From: Diplonema papillatum
Lineage: Eukaryota > Euglenozoa > Diplonemea > Diplonemida > Diplonemidae
DNA length: 64,000 nt
Assembly: GCA_030068145.1 (NCBI GenBank)
Contig: JAPJBO010000080.1
Span: 124,001 to 188,000, forward strand
Direction of reading: 5' to 3'
Shown here: positions 10,521 to 20,940 of the stretch, piece by piece
How positions within the stretch are numbered: position 1 is the first letter of the stretch
Layout of the letters: the number at the start of each line of letters is the position of its first letter
Position numbers and translations under genes: made by a program
Notes under the pieces: generated by a model
Told to the model about the DNA's origin: nothing
The model's input: only the letters and a program-made list of their open reading frames with translations
Database searches by the model: none

Positions 10521-13500
10521 ATGATCGGAGGGCGGGCGCGGCTCGCTGCGGGAACCCTCGGGCTTCTGCTCGCGTGCGGGTTCTTCGTGGCGAACCGTGG
10601 CGTGCCCCCGCGGCACGACGCGAGCGAGCTGGCGGCCGCTGCGAGGGGCGCGGACAGCGTGACTCTCTCTCTGGCGGGGGGAGGCTACGCCGCCGGCGAC
10701 TCGATCCTACGGGTGAGGGACATCGGCGCGCCGCTGTTCGACCGGGTTTTCGGGGCGCCGCCGGGGAATGCGAGCGGGGAGCGGTGGGGAATGGTGTACC
10801 CAGGGGAGTTCAACAACACGGGCTGGTGGGACAAGCTGGAGGCGTCGTACCAGGAGGGCCGCTGGCTCGGCGGGGCGTGTCCGTTGGCCGCGGCGATGGA
10901 CGCTATCGAGACGGATTCCAATGGGTCGTGGACGCAGTGGGTCGAGGTGTATACCGGCGATGTTGCCGGTATACGCCTCGACCTTGGTCCAGTGGCGGGG
11001 GAGAATTCGTCGGAAAACGCGTGCTTCGGGGAAGACCGGGCGGGGAACAGCGTGTGCACGTCGTGCTGCGACGGCCGCCAGGTGTCGTGTCCGGGCCAGT
11101 ACAACCCGAAGAAGTTCGGACGCCGCTTCCGCGGCTCGATGGCGTCGCCGTTCCCGGCGGCGCTCGCGGGGGGGGTCCTGCATGCGGTGTCTCCCGCGTA
11201 CATCCCGCGGAAAAACCTGCGGCTGACCGGCATCGCGGTCGACGACGTCGAGATGCCGCCTGAAAACTGCAGCCAGTGGATCGACGCTCCGGTCGTCGTG
11301 CTGAAAAACGGGGACTGGATGCGAGGTGCCTCCGGCAACGTCGCGCACTGGCTGGCCGAGATCTTCGGCGTCCTCCTGCACGCCGCGAAGCTCCTGAACG
11401 CCCGAAAAGTCATCCCTCTCATCCCGAACTGTCCCATCCGTTTTCCGGGGCCCACCAAAATCTGCCGCCCGTACGTCGTCGGCTACCAGCCGCTGCCGTT
11501 GCCGCACCTTAAGGCGACCTACTTTCCGGAGGGTACAAACTGGCTCTTCGACGCGCCAAGGTGTGCACCAACACGCTGTTGCAGTTTACACCTTATTTAA
11601 ATCAAAATGAATAGTTTTTCGTAATACCGTCTTCGGAAAAATATTGGATAGGAAAGTATTTGGATAGGAATAATATTTGGATAGGAAATATTTTGGATAA
11701 AACGGCCTTCCGCGGAACATTTGGATATTTTTCCGGATTTTTTTGAATTTATGTCTTCTCTGATTGCCCGCACAGCAGTAGCTGCTTTACCCGGACGGGA
11801 TTTTCTGCTCGGCTCTCTTGATGTACACCCCGGACTCCCACTCCGGATTGCGGGAGTGGGTTTGCGGTCATTTGTGCGGTCGGCCTCACTCCCTCAACGC
11901 GGGAGTGGCCTCCCGCACGTTTTCACTCCCGCATTGACTTAGTATATGGCTGCTGAAGTCCGGGGTGTAAGAAATGATCAAATAAGAAGAAAACGAACCA
12001 GGGATATCAATCAGATATACCGCACGAGGAACACCGCAGAACGCTCCGCAGAAAAGCGCGGGAGTACAGCTCGTGGGAGGAAAGAGACCTTGAAATAGGT
12101 GGAATAGGTGAGCTTGTTGCCGTCTAGGACTACAGGAGGGATGCAGAAGTGGAACAGCATGCCAGGCAAAAAGGTTTCGCATGCAACGGCCACTCGCGCT
12201 CGTACGCTGTACGGGAAAACAACTCCATTGCACACGCTCTAGGCGGAAGTCGGAGTGAACCGATCGACGTTGACGAACAAAAGGCCAAGAGAGGCCGTCC
12301 ATTGTCATTACGAAAAAAGGAGACCGTGATCCCTTTAGAACTGATCGAGCGAAAACGAACGAACGGGGCCGCTGTCACTTACTCGCTCGTGAGCGTGCTT
12401 GCGCCCGAACTACTGGGTTGCCAGTCATCTAATCAGAACTTAGCACAGAATGGGCTCGGAAGTGCACAACTACGTACAGACGACTAAGACAAGCAGAGTA
12501 CTGGATGAAACCCAGACGAAACAAAAGAAAGAAGAGATGCGGCCAGCTGTTCATGCTTTAATGGAGTAACGATATCCCACAAAGCTGCGTCTTGAACTGC
12601 GACCATGCTGCGGCGCTTTTCACGCCCAGCCCGACTGCGACACTCGCCCCGAAAGGTACTCGTGATGTGCGCATTGACTATGGGCGACAAGCGAAGTGTT
12701 ACTGTTGTGACGGGTGGGGCTGCGGATGGGATACCCATTCCCTACCAAGTGATCTTGGCGGGGAAAACGAGCCGGATCATTCCCCAGGTCGCAGACACGA
12801 AGGGGTTCCACTTGACCTAGACCCGGCCAACACCGCGACAACAAAGCATTACATCGACTGGTGGGCGAAAGATGGTGAGGGCGCAAGAAACGGTTCCATC
12901 AGTAAGCGCTTTTTCCTTCTGCGAATCGAACCATCAGCGTCCCGTTGCTTCCGGACCGGCCGCGAACCGACCCAGACCCGCTGGGTCGGAGCGTCCAAAG
13001 CGCTCTCAGCCTAGGATTTCGTGGCATGAGGCGCGGGGGGGAACCCGTTCCTCAACGACACGACCTTCGTCCCGCAGTTCGACCCGACGGCCGTCACGTG
13101 CTTTCGCCGAGTCGTGATGGGGTGCCCTCCGCCCCGCGCCTGCCCCACGTCCAAGTGTTTCAGCACGATCCAGCCGCTGTACCACGCCCTTCTGCGCCCG
13201 CGGATCCCGGCCGGGTGCTGTACCGAGGAGACTATTTATATTTTGCACTCAGGGTGGACAGCGTTATAGTTTGCACAAAAGCTAATCCACAAATAACACT
13301 AAAAGGGTGGACGCATATTGGCACTCTTTGTCAAACATATGAGTCGATGCCAAAAGGGGGGGGGGGGGTTTGGGCGGAAAAATCCCCGCATAGTTCACCA
13401 GGGTCTGACGGGTACTGAGGCCCCATAGCCTTCCTAAAACATGATTCTGCGTTCAAATACGCCCTCAGAAGCCTCCGGAGAGCCTTCTATGATGTCCAAA

Positions 13501-16500
13501 ATGCGTTTTTGTGGGTTTTGGGGGGGTCCCCTGTCTGCTGGCCGTACACCGCTATAGTAGACACATATGCGACCTGATGCTATGTTGCTCCTCAGAGCAA
13601 GATCCCAGCCTGAACACATGTTTTCGGCGTTCTCTAGCACTCTCCAGGTGCATTAGACCCTCGGGCTTCGTGTTTTCTTCCGCTTACAGGTGCTCCGGGG
13701 CGCCCCCTGCATTGGGGTCAGACCGTACTACGTGATGGTACTACGTCACCAACGAGCTACGTGCTATGCGCACCTATGACGATACAGCAGCAGCACGTGG
13801 TGGTAGCAGCATGATATGCATCTGGCTAACGAGAAGGACGAGTGTTGACACGAAGAGTGACTGAAGAAGTGAGTTACACGGTGACCGAAGGCTGTGTCAA
13901 CAGCCGATCTCAGTGGTCAGTAGAAGACGGTTAGCTCCGAGTTCGCTTCCTGCCCGTGCATTGTTTTGCAGCCGGTTTTGCTGGTTTTGGGGCAGGCTTT
14001 CGCACCTTTCCTTGTGATTTCCTCCCCCTTTTGGCATCTTTCTCGTCCTTGGCAGCAAGTGCCTCAAAGACGTGTTGCTTCTTGAGCCGTTTCTTCTCCA
14101 GCTTTGACGCGAAGTCTTCACTACTAGCACTGGAGTCGCCATCCCGATCACTGCTGGAAACGTCAGCACAGTCACTATCTGATTCGCAAAGTGGCAACTT
14201 GCTTGATACCTTGGGTACAAACGCGAATCTTGTGGCATGGCTCTTTCCCCGAAGTTTGCAACCGGGTTCACCACTGAAGTCATGAACTGTGATGACTCCG
14301 TCACCATCTCGTTGGTAGGACCCAATAGCCATGATATTGGCGATGTTTCGGACCGGAAAAGTGGCCCGTTGAGCACGGATTCTGACTTGTATGGCGATTG
14401 TGTTGGTCACCTTGTTTAGCACGGCTTTTACATCATTGAGATGCTTCAGCTCGGTCTTTTTCGAAGCCGTGTCGAGAGCACGTCCAATCGTGCCAAAGTG
14501 CTGGTCCCGGTCGTTCTTGCCGTGGCCCCCTTCAAAGAAGTTGATCGAAATCGTGGAATCTTCTTGTAGGAGGCGGCTGATAAAAAGCAGCGAACGAAAG
14601 TGTCTCCCCGAGTCGGACCAGTAAATCACTTTTAGGTCCGGGGGGAAATGCTCCTTGGCAGCTTCAAAGGCACGGACAGCAGCAAACGAGCACTGGTTGT
14701 GCGTTCGCAGGAGCACATCAATGTTACGACGGCAGACGTTTCCATCTACCAGCCAATGCATGCCAAAGCCAAGTAATGAGAAGGCACCTTGATTATAAAA
14801 GAGCTGGCCGGGCTCCTCTGGTTTCATTGGGAGCTTCCCTTTTTGTTTGAAGTCAAGGGTTACCACGACGCAGCCTGGTGGAGGAGCTTTCATGGCAATG
14901 TTATACGCATCTCTTTGTCGTGTGGCTGCCGCCTGATGCAGTTGTACCTCCATGAGCTGATGCAGCATGATGCTAACAGCACTCTTCACGTTTGCGGGAA
15001 TGCGAGGCTCGTCCAGGACGCTGAGGAGATAGAACGGGTTGCTGTTTGCATGCCAGTACTGCGAGGTCAGCGACTCCCTGTTCTTGGAGATATACTCCCT
15101 CAGGCGATTTTGGATGGTGGCCCCTTCCGCACACGTGTCGCATACATCTGTCCGTCGTGAGATGTGCTGAAACTGGGCACCACGCAGCCGGCGATATGTC
15201 GTGTACGACACATCGTCCTTCATCTCACTCTGTTCGTAAACAAGCTTGAACGGTACAAGCATGTTTTGTGCCACGACCGCAGTACTTTCAGTTGAAAGCC
15301 GCTTCACCACGCGAGATGTGGGCGATGCCAATTGTTCGTGGTCCTCATTAACCTGCTGCCTGGCTTCTGGTGTGGCAATCAACGGCCTCCCGCCACGGGA
15401 AATGTCGCCATCTTGGTGTCTGTTGGACCACAGTTTCTCCCCTACAGTCATTCCAACCTTTTCATATCGTGCCCGAGCCCAACCCAGACTACGTACGATA
15501 TTGCGACGTGTCGGCTCATGAGAGATGCTGTTGAACGCATCCGGGAATGTGCCAGATAGTTTCTGCCAGATACGGACGTGGTCGTCTTCTCCCCACATAG
15601 ACAGCAAGAAACCAATGTGGTCTTCGCCTGCAATCTTGTTCAAGAACGCTTTTGTTACGTTGAACCGGCGCTTCATGTTCTGAGACGTTCTACTCCAGTT
15701 GGTGTAGGTGTCCTGGGCTTTCATCTCTTCCACAGAGGTTTCGAGGGCGAGCATACCCGTGTCACGAGGCATATTTACTTGATGTTCTTTAGTTCCTGTA
15801 TGCCAACAATGAGGGTTTAGGTTTAATGGACCCCAAAGCAGCACAAACGAAGCCCGAAACGGTGGATGTGGCGCCAAAGCCGGTGCAATTTGACCCCAAA
15901 GCCTGTATAGACAGGCAGGGCGTAGTTCGGTCTGTCCCCAATGCAGGGGGCCATTCTCCTTATCTTTGCACGTCCCGGAACACCTGTGAGTGAAAGAAAC
16001 CACGAAGCCCGAGGGTCGAATGCACCTGGAGAGTGCTAGAGAACGCCGAAAACGTGTGTTTGGGCTGGGATCTTGCACAGAAAAGCGACCCAGCTTCAGG
16101 TTGCATATGTGTCTACTATGGCGGTTTACGGCCAACAGGCGGGGGGACCCCCTAAAAACCCACAAAATCGAATTTGGGACGTCATAGAAGGCTCTCCGGA
16201 GGCTTCTGAGGGCGTATTTGAACGCAGAATGATGTTTTAGGAAGGGTATGGGGCCTCAGTACCCGTCAGACCCTGGTGAACTATGCGGGGATTTTTCCGC
16301 CCAAACCCCCCCCCCCCCTTTTGGCATCGTACCATATATAGTTTGCACTAAAGGGTGGACAACGTTGTTACCGTTCTCTGTTAACAACTTGGCACTCTTA
16401 GCCACACGTAGTTTGCATAAGAGGGTGGACAGCGTTTTTTTTTTTTTTTTTTTTTTTGGTCGGTTTCTCAGGGCATTAGCTTGGTCTCCGGCCCATTTTC

Positions 16501-18309
16501 CAAATTTGGACCGATAACGGCTTTTTTGCGTTTTCACTGTTTTTCTGCAATTTTTGCACTGAGTTGGCTCGCCTGCCGGTGTCGCACGTGATGTGTCATG
16601 CAGAGCTGTTGTTCTTTCCCCCGTGCCCGTCCAACTTGCATCCAAACTGGCCACTTCTACTGGTGCTGGGAAGTGGGATTCCCCCTGCGTGCACTCCTTC
16701 TGTAGCCTTTGCTGGTGCAGTGGTTGCCCCTCCAATTGCACATTGGCCACCGCTGCCGGCGCCTGGGGGACGATGCAGTCACGGTGGTGCCATTTTTTTT
16801 TCCGGCGGCCTTTCCAAATTCAGACCGACGGTCCAAATGTGGATATAGAAGCTTATCCCCTGAGCATATTGGCACTCTTTGCCAAATATATCGTTTGCAC
16901 AAAAGGGTGGACAGCGTTGTCATCGGTTCTCTGCTAACAACTTGGCATCTTAGCCACACATAGTTTGCATAAAAGGGTGGACAGTGTTGATAGCATATTG
17001 GCACTCTTTGCCACACGTAGTTTGCACTAAAGGGTGGACAGCGTTGATAGCGTCCTCTGTATATCATATTTGCAGGGAGCATCCTTTCCCACGCCACAGG
17101 AGGTACGACATCCCGTTCCTCAACGACATGACCTTCGTCCCGCAGTTCGACCCGACGGCCGTCACGTGCTTTCGCCGCGTCGTGATGGGGTGCCCTCCGC
17201 CCCGCGCCTGCCCCGCGCCCAAGTATTTCAGCACGATCCAGCCGCTGTACCACGCCCATCTGCGCCCGCGGATCCCGGCCGGGTGCTGTACCGAGGAGAC
17301 TATTTATAGTTTGCACTCAGGAGCGTTGTTACCGTTCTCTGGCACTCTTAGCCACACATATAGTTTGCACAAAAGCTAATCCACAAATAACACTAAAAGG
17401 GTGGACAGCATTGATAGCATATTGGCACTCTTTGTCAAACATATATAGTTTGCACTGAAGGGTGGACAGCGTTGTTACCGTTCTCTGCTAACAACTTGGC
17501 ATTCTTTACTACACATTATTGTGCACAGTTTCCCAGTTCAAGCAGCAAGTTGCAGGGAGCATCCTTTCCCACGCCACAGGAGGTACGACATCCCGTTCCT
17601 CAACGACATGACCTTCGTCCCGCAGTTCGACCCGACGGCCGTCACGTGCTTTCGCCGCGTCGTGATGGGGTGCCCTCCGCCCCGCGCCTGCCCCGCGCCC
17701 AAGTATTTCAGCACGATCCAGCCGCTGTACCAAGCCTTTCTGCGCTCGCAGTACGGCCTCGACTACACACAGCCCGCGGATCCCGGCCGTGTGCTGTACT
17801 TGGTCAACCGCCGCCCCCTGGGCAGTCGGTACATCGCGAATGCCGCGGAAATGGTGGACGCGGCGCGGGAAAAAGGCTGGGACGCAGGCGGGCTAGAGCT
17901 CTGGGACACGAAGGGCCTGCCCTTCTGGAAGGCCGCCCAGCGGCTGCAGAGGGCGGCGGTGGTGGCGGGGATGCACGGGGCCGACCTGGGGTACGCGATC
18001 ATCTTCTTGCGGCGCGGCTCGGTGGTCGTCGAGACGCTGCTGCGGCACGCCAGCAGGGAGGACCCTTGGTACGTGTACCAGGCCCACGGCGCGCGGGTGC
18101 ACGCGGTGCGGTGGTTGGTCGACCACAGGCAGGTCCCCGAGTGGGCGAACCAGTCGGTCGAGACGCAGACCGAGCGGTACTCCAACAACATCTCGTGGCG
18201 GCGGAAGGCCACCAACTTCACCCTGCCCCTCGACGGGTGGGCCCGCGTGCTCCGGCGTGTGGGGGGCATCTACCGGCTGCCGCAGAACACCTTGAGTGGA
18301 ATGGCTTGA
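10521..18309 (+). CDS. GT61-family (DUF563) glycosyltransferase, two exons
   Basis: Exon 1 is 10521-11560 and exon 2 is 17556-18309. Donor CAAG|GTGTGC and acceptor TTGCAG|GGAGC join in phase (split Arg codon), giving about 597 residues. Residues 8-25 form one hydrophobic segment (AAGTLGLLLACGFFV) behind a short basic head, a type II signal anchor typical of Golgi glycosyltransferases. Several N-x-S/T sites follow. GNVAHWLAEIFGVLLHAAKLL matches the family's N-x-x-HW-x-x-(D/E) region, and VVAGMHGADLGYAIIFLRRG followed by SVVVET is the conserved C-terminal block. GT61 enzymes transfer sugars such as xylose, arabinose or GlcNAc onto glycans; donor and acceptor cannot be told here. The 5995-bp intron holds a transposon, a pogo-like relic and decoy copies of exon 2. 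Confidence 0.85.
11636..11740. repeat. Short tandem repeat ATTTGGATAGGAA
   Basis: Five imperfect copies of a 13-20 bp AT-rich motif lie just after the GT61 exon 1 donor. Further on (11820-11945) GGGAGTG and its complement form small hairpins. Confidence 0.6.
12149..12910 (+). pseudogene. Decayed pogo/CENP-B-like transposase in the GT61 intron
   Basis: One frame (12149-12487) contains KRGRPLSLRKKETVIPLELI followed by ERKRTNGAAVTYSLVSVLAP, which resembles the helix-turn-helix of pogo-type transposases (GRP...L...E...I...R..G..V). A second frame (from about 12660) reads MGDKRSVTVVTGGAADGIPI then PYQVILAGKTSRIIPQ, like the DDE_1 block in which a host-style 'K-R-x-V-T-V...ADG...P...I..GKT' pattern precedes the second Asp. 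It then shifts frame (TKHYIDWWAKDG). Intervening stops and shifts show it is dead. The family call rests on motif resemblance only. Confidence 0.45.
13023..13240 (+). pseudogene. Partial copy of GT61 exon 2 (relic 1)
   Basis: The sequence from GAACCCGTTCCTCAACGAC to GTACCGAGGAGAC repeats the first third of exon 2 with substitutions. It lacks the first 30 bases and the splice acceptor and has the same internal deletion as the copy at 17076. It ends in TATTTATA and TTTGCACTCAGG-type repeat, like the other relic. Confidence 0.85.
13341..13735 (+). repeat. Left terminal inverted repeat of the 3-kb transposon
   Basis: It matches the complement of 15935-16332 over about 390 bp with scattered differences and a G13 tract close to the tip. 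Confidence 0.85.
13931..15772 (-). CDS. Putative DDE-type transposase
   Basis: The frame is open further upstream to 16165, but that part translates the inverted repeat, so I place the start at the ATG at 15772 (MPRDTGMLALETSVEEMKAQ), giving about 613 residues. Three conserved-looking acidic sites follow: TLDFKQKG (about residue 307), IYWSDSGRHFRSL (about 386) and NFFEGGHGKNDRDQHFG (about 413). The 'FF-x-x-GHGK-x-x-D' block resembles that of uncharacterised DDE transposases from invertebrates and protists. CDTC and other Cys/His pairs lie upstream. The C-terminus is acidic (ESDSDCADVSSSDRDGDSS), then Lys/Arg-rich, suiting nuclear entry and DNA binding. It probably moves the element that carries it. 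The exact superfamily is unknown to me. Confidence 0.7.
   Translation of the reverse strand: MPRDTGMLALETSVEEMKAQDTYTNWSRTSQNMKRRFNVTKAFLNKIAGEDHIGFLLSMWGEDDHVRIWQKLSGTFPDAFNSISHEPTRRNIVRSLGWARARYEKVGMTVGEKLWSNRHQDGDISRGGRPLIATPEARQQVNEDHEQLASPTSRVVKRLSTESTAVVAQNMLVPFKLVYEQSEMKDDVSYTTYRRLRGAQFQHISRRTDVCDTCAEGATIQNRLREYISKNRESLTSQYWHANSNPFYLLSVLDEPRIPANVKSAVSIMLHQLMEVQLHQAAATRQRDAYNIAMKAPPPGCVVVTLDFKQKGKLPMKPEEPGQLFYNQGAFSLLGFGMHWLVDGNVCRRNIDVLLRTHNQCSFAAVRAFEAAKEHFPPDLKVIYWSDSGRHFRSLLFISRLLQEDSTISINFFEGGHGKNDRDQHFGTIGRALDTASKKTELKHLNDVKAVLNKVTNTIAIQVRIRAQRATFPVRNIANIMAIGSYQRDGDGVITVHDFSGEPGCKLRGKSHATRFAFVPKVSSKLPLCESDSDCADVSSSDRDGDSSASSEDFASKLEKKRLKKQHVFEALAAKDEKDAKRGRKSQGKVRKPAPKPAKPAAKQCTGRKRTRS
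15935..16332 (-). repeat. Right terminal inverted repeat of the 3-kb transposon
   Basis: It is the complement-strand partner of 13341-13735. The element's promoter must lie in or next to this repeat because the ORF starts 160 bases inside it. Confidence 0.85.
16338..17065. repeat. Minisatellite GTTTGCAC-AAAGGGTGGACAGCG, intron of GT61
   Basis: Units of about 50-95 bp contain TAGTTTGCAC, AAAGGGTGGACAGCGTTG, TTCTCTGCTAACAACTTGGC and ACTCTTAGCCACACA. Copies also lie at 13245-13340 and 17305-17520, between the exon 2 relics. The 3-kb transposon inserted into one unit. Confidence 0.8.
17076..17305 (+). pseudogene. Partial copy of GT61 exon 2 with intact splice acceptor (relic 2)
   Basis: The copy starts after TATTTGCAG, an intact acceptor, and matches the first 175 bases of exon 2. 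It has a 30-base internal deletion relative to exon 2 and then runs into minisatellite. If spliced to exon 1 it would keep the frame and stop at 17379, giving a protein without the conserved C-terminal GT61 block. The distance to exon 2 is 480 bp. Confidence 0.85.
17556..18309 (+). CDS. GT61 gene, exon 2 (catalytic domain)
   Basis: This is the only complete copy of exon 2 among four related segments. It encodes EHPFPRHRRYDIPFLNDM through the stop after NTLSGMA. The acceptor is AAGTTGCAG at 17547-17555. Confidence 0.85.
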
Positions 18310-18668
18310 TATAGTTGATCACGCTAGCTGGTGACAGCTCTCTTTGCAGAGTATCGCTACAAATTGGCTGCGTCCCAACCTCGAGTTTTCACGGTGTACG
18401 ACGACCTATCAGCAGCACTGGTCTCGTGGGGGAGGATAATATTAAGCCGCTGACGCTCGCTGATGACAGCTCTCGCTTTTTGCAGACTATCGCTACGGAT
18501 CGGCAAGCATTCACGGTGTATGGCAGCCTATCCGAAGCGCTGGTCTCGTGGGTAGAGGATGGACGCGCGCTGAACTTGCACACACCGCTTGGAAGTTGGT
18601 GGGTGCTTCCGCCTCATGGAACACGCCGAAGGCAATAGCCGGCTGCTGCTTGATCTGCTGACTGTCTG

Positions 18669-19042
18669 CCTTCTGGAGAGCCGCCCAGCGGCTGCAGAGG
18701 GCGGCGGCGCGGGGCCGACCTGGGGTACGCGACCATCTTCTTGCGGCGCGGCTCGGTGGTCGTCGAGACGCTGCTGCGGCACGCCAGCAGGGAGGACCCT
18801 TGGGACGTGTACCAGGCCCACGGCGCGCGGGTGCACGCGGTGCGGTGGTTGGTCGACCACAGGCAGGTCCCCGAGTGGGCGAACCAGTCGGTCGAGACGC
18901 AGACCGAGCGGTACTCCAACAACATCTCGTGGCGGCGGAAGGCCACCAACTTCACCCTGCCCCTCGACGGGTGGGCCCGCGTGCTCCGGCGTGTGGGGGG
19001 CATCTACCGGCTGCCGCAGACCAGCTTGCGTGGAATGGCTTG
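18669..19042 (+). pseudogene. 3'-end copy of GT61 exon 2
   Basis: It duplicates the last half of exon 2 (from the GCCGCCCAGCGGCTGCAG block to the stop). Internal bases coding VVAGMHG are missing, and the last codons differ (TSLRGMA versus NTLSGMA). It lies 360 bp after the real stop. Confidence 0.85.
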
Positions 19043-19516
19043 ATATGGTTGATCACCATGCTGACGCTCGCTGGTGACAGCACCGCATTTCTTAGGCAAA
19101 ATACAAGGAAAGTGAGATGAATGCGGGAGTGGACTCGCATTTCTCAGGCAAAATACAAGGAAAGGCCGTAGTTAAAGTGTATAAGCATACCTACTGCCCT
19201 CATACTACCACAGCCTCACAGCCTCAGTGGTCAACCGGAGACCCTGCCTCCTCTCATTCTCCCTTAGCTGTTAAGTTAGCACGACTCCTGGGCTCGCTTC
19301 GGCTTGAGAATACAGGACGATACCACGGGAAGAGGGGAGCAAGGGCTGGCGAGAGAGATCCACACCACACTCTTCCGACAACGCAAACTTAATCAAACAA
19401 CATTTACATCTTACACGGCAAAGTGAACCTCCATTTTGCCCTTCTATCCTCCTCCTGCGTAGGTGACGAAAGGTCCCCGAATGCTTTGTTTTACCTCCGT
19501 TCCCCGTTTTTTTGTA

Positions 19517-19880
19517 TAAGCACCTGCTTTGTAGGAAATGCTTGAGGAGACTGCCAGTTGCGATAGATCAAAAGAGGTAAATGTGCTGAAGCCCACACGA
19601 AACACAGGTAAATCTGGGTTTAGTGGCGGGCGTAAGCGTTCAACAAAAAAAGACCCACTTTGTAGTTGTATTGTTTTCTCCCCCTCTAGCCTCCTTCGAA
19701 ATGAGCACAAGGCAGCCCCTCGAGTATTTTATTTGCAAAGCGCCAGCTCGGAAGGAAATGCTCGACAAAAGCTGCCAGACAAAGAACCGAAGGGATCCGT
19801 AGTGCCTATAAAAGGACCCGAAATGGACTAAATCAGCACGGCATCACCGGAAAGGCCCCCGACTAGATAATCCTTCTCAG
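19517..19880 (+). repeat. Dispersed repeat R1, long copy containing a TATA-type promoter
   Basis: It runs from TAAGCACCTGCTTTGTAGG through GGGTTTAGTGGCGGGCG, CACTTTGTAGTTGTATTG, CTCGAGTATTTTATTTGC and GGAAATGCTCGACAA to CTATAAAAGGACCC and CCCGACTAGATAATCC. The last 90 bases match the transporter's own promoter region. Partial or inverted copies lie at 22690-22890, 23585-23785, 24345-24540, 26120-26190, 27868-27972, 40066-40240, 40722-40890, 45243-45290, 62197-62262 and 63478-63805. Confidence 0.8.
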
Positions 19881-19974
19881 GAAAGATACAGAGGAAGGAG
19901 GAAAACACAAGCAAACAAGACGGTAAAAAGTGTGAAAGAAAAAAACTCGAAACAGTCTAAAAAAAAGCAACCCT

Positions 19975-20420
19975 TCTCGAACGAAAGGCCCTCACGACGC
20001 ACTCGGCCACCGTGTCATGCAAAAGCATGAGCTTGTACGGGACCGAGCGTGTCGATGAGGGCAGGCGAGGACTTCGAAAGCATCGACGTGGCGCTCCCGC
20101 GGCAGAGCCTCGCGGGGGAGGATGGCGACCAACGCGACATCTGCGACGAGCCGGAGGCGGCGCGCAGCGAGTACGACGACTACGGGCTGGTCCCCTTCAT
20201 GGAGGACCCCGACGACGAGGACGACGACCTGAGCGATCCCGAAGGAAAGGACGGCAGCGACGCCCCCGAAGGAGGGTCCCCGCCGGCAGCAGGTGCTGCC
20301 CAAGACTCGGGCCCAGCCTCAGGAAGTGCCCAAGAACAGACCCCAAAAGGACCCAGGCCCTATAAAAAGACCCCAAATGGACTAGATAAGCACGGCATCA
20401 CCGGAAAGACCCCCGACTAA
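19975..20420 (+). pseudogene. 5'-end copy 1 of the amino acid transporter gene
   Basis: It repeats the 5' UTR and first 80 codons of the transporter (MRAGEDFESIDVALPRQ from ATG 20055). A deletion after ATGAGCTTGTA removes the upstream codons found in copies 2 and 3. The frame runs into promoter sequence (TATAAAAAG at 20360) and stops at 20420. It has no membrane segments. Confidence 0.8.
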
Positions 20421-20536
20421 ATAATCCCTCACAGGAAAGATACAGAGGAAGAAGGAAAACACAAGCAAACAAGACAGTAAAAAAGTGGGAAATAAAGTCT
20501 CGAAACAGTCTAATAAATAAAAAAAGCAACCCTTCT

Positions 20537-20886
20537 CGAACGAAGGCCCTCACGACGCACTCGGCCACCGTGTCATGCAAAAGCATGAGCTTGTAGAACT
20601 CAGTCAGTATTCGCCGACGGGACAGAGCGTGTCGATGAGGGCAGGCGAGGACTTCGAAAGCATTGACGTGGCGCTCCCGCGGCAGAGCCTCGCGGGGGAG
20701 GATGGCGACCAACGCGACATCTGCGACGAGCCGGAGGCGGCGCGCAGCGAGTACGACGACTACGGGCTGGTCCCCTTCATGGAGGACCCCGACGACGAGG
20801 ACGACGACCTGAGCGATCCCGAAGGAAAGGACGGCAGCGAAGCCCCCGAAGGAGGGTCCCAGGTGCTGCCCAAGACTCGGGCCTAG
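20537..20886 (+). pseudogene. 5'-end copy 2 of the amino acid transporter gene
   Basis: From ATG 20575 it reads MQKHELVELSQYSPTGQ and the same acidic N-terminus as the full gene, then stops at 20886 after a short deletion. It lies about 575 bp before the matching point of the full gene. It may be an old first exon or only debris. Confidence 0.8.
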
Positions 20887-20930
20887 CCTCAGGAAGTGCC
20901 CAAGAAACAGACCCCAAAAGGACCCAGACC

Positions 20931-20940
20931 CTATAAAAAG
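20931..20940 (+). promoter_or_regulatory. TATA box of the amino acid transporter gene
   Basis: CTATAAAAAG lies 218 bases before the ATG at 21149, followed by CCCAAATGGACTAGATAAGC. The same box and context recur at 20360 before copy 2 and at 19807 in repeat R1. Confidence 0.6.

Larger units (their letters stand above)
13341..16332 (-). mobile_element. Complete DDE-type DNA transposon, about 390-bp TIRs, 5-bp TSD
   Basis: The ends GAGTCGATGCCAAAAGG (left) and GTACGATGCCAAAAGG (right, complement) begin inverted repeats of about 390 bp, 13341-13735 and 15935-16332, that align through GCGGAAAAATCCCCGCATAG, TTCAAATACGCCCTCAG and GAACGCCGAAAAC-type blocks. CATAT flanks both sides (13336-13340, 16333-16337). 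An empty copy of the same target, GTCAAACATATATAGTTTGC, exists at 17434-17453 in the same intron, and removing the element plus one CATAT restores it exactly. The one ORF runs on the minus strand. Some TIR divergence suggests an older insertion, though the ORF is open. Confidence 0.85.

Noticed and set aside
15773-16165. An N-terminal extension of the transposase
   Set aside because: The extra frame reads mainly through the terminal inverted repeat, and the other repeat is also partly open, so the openness is not evidence for coding.
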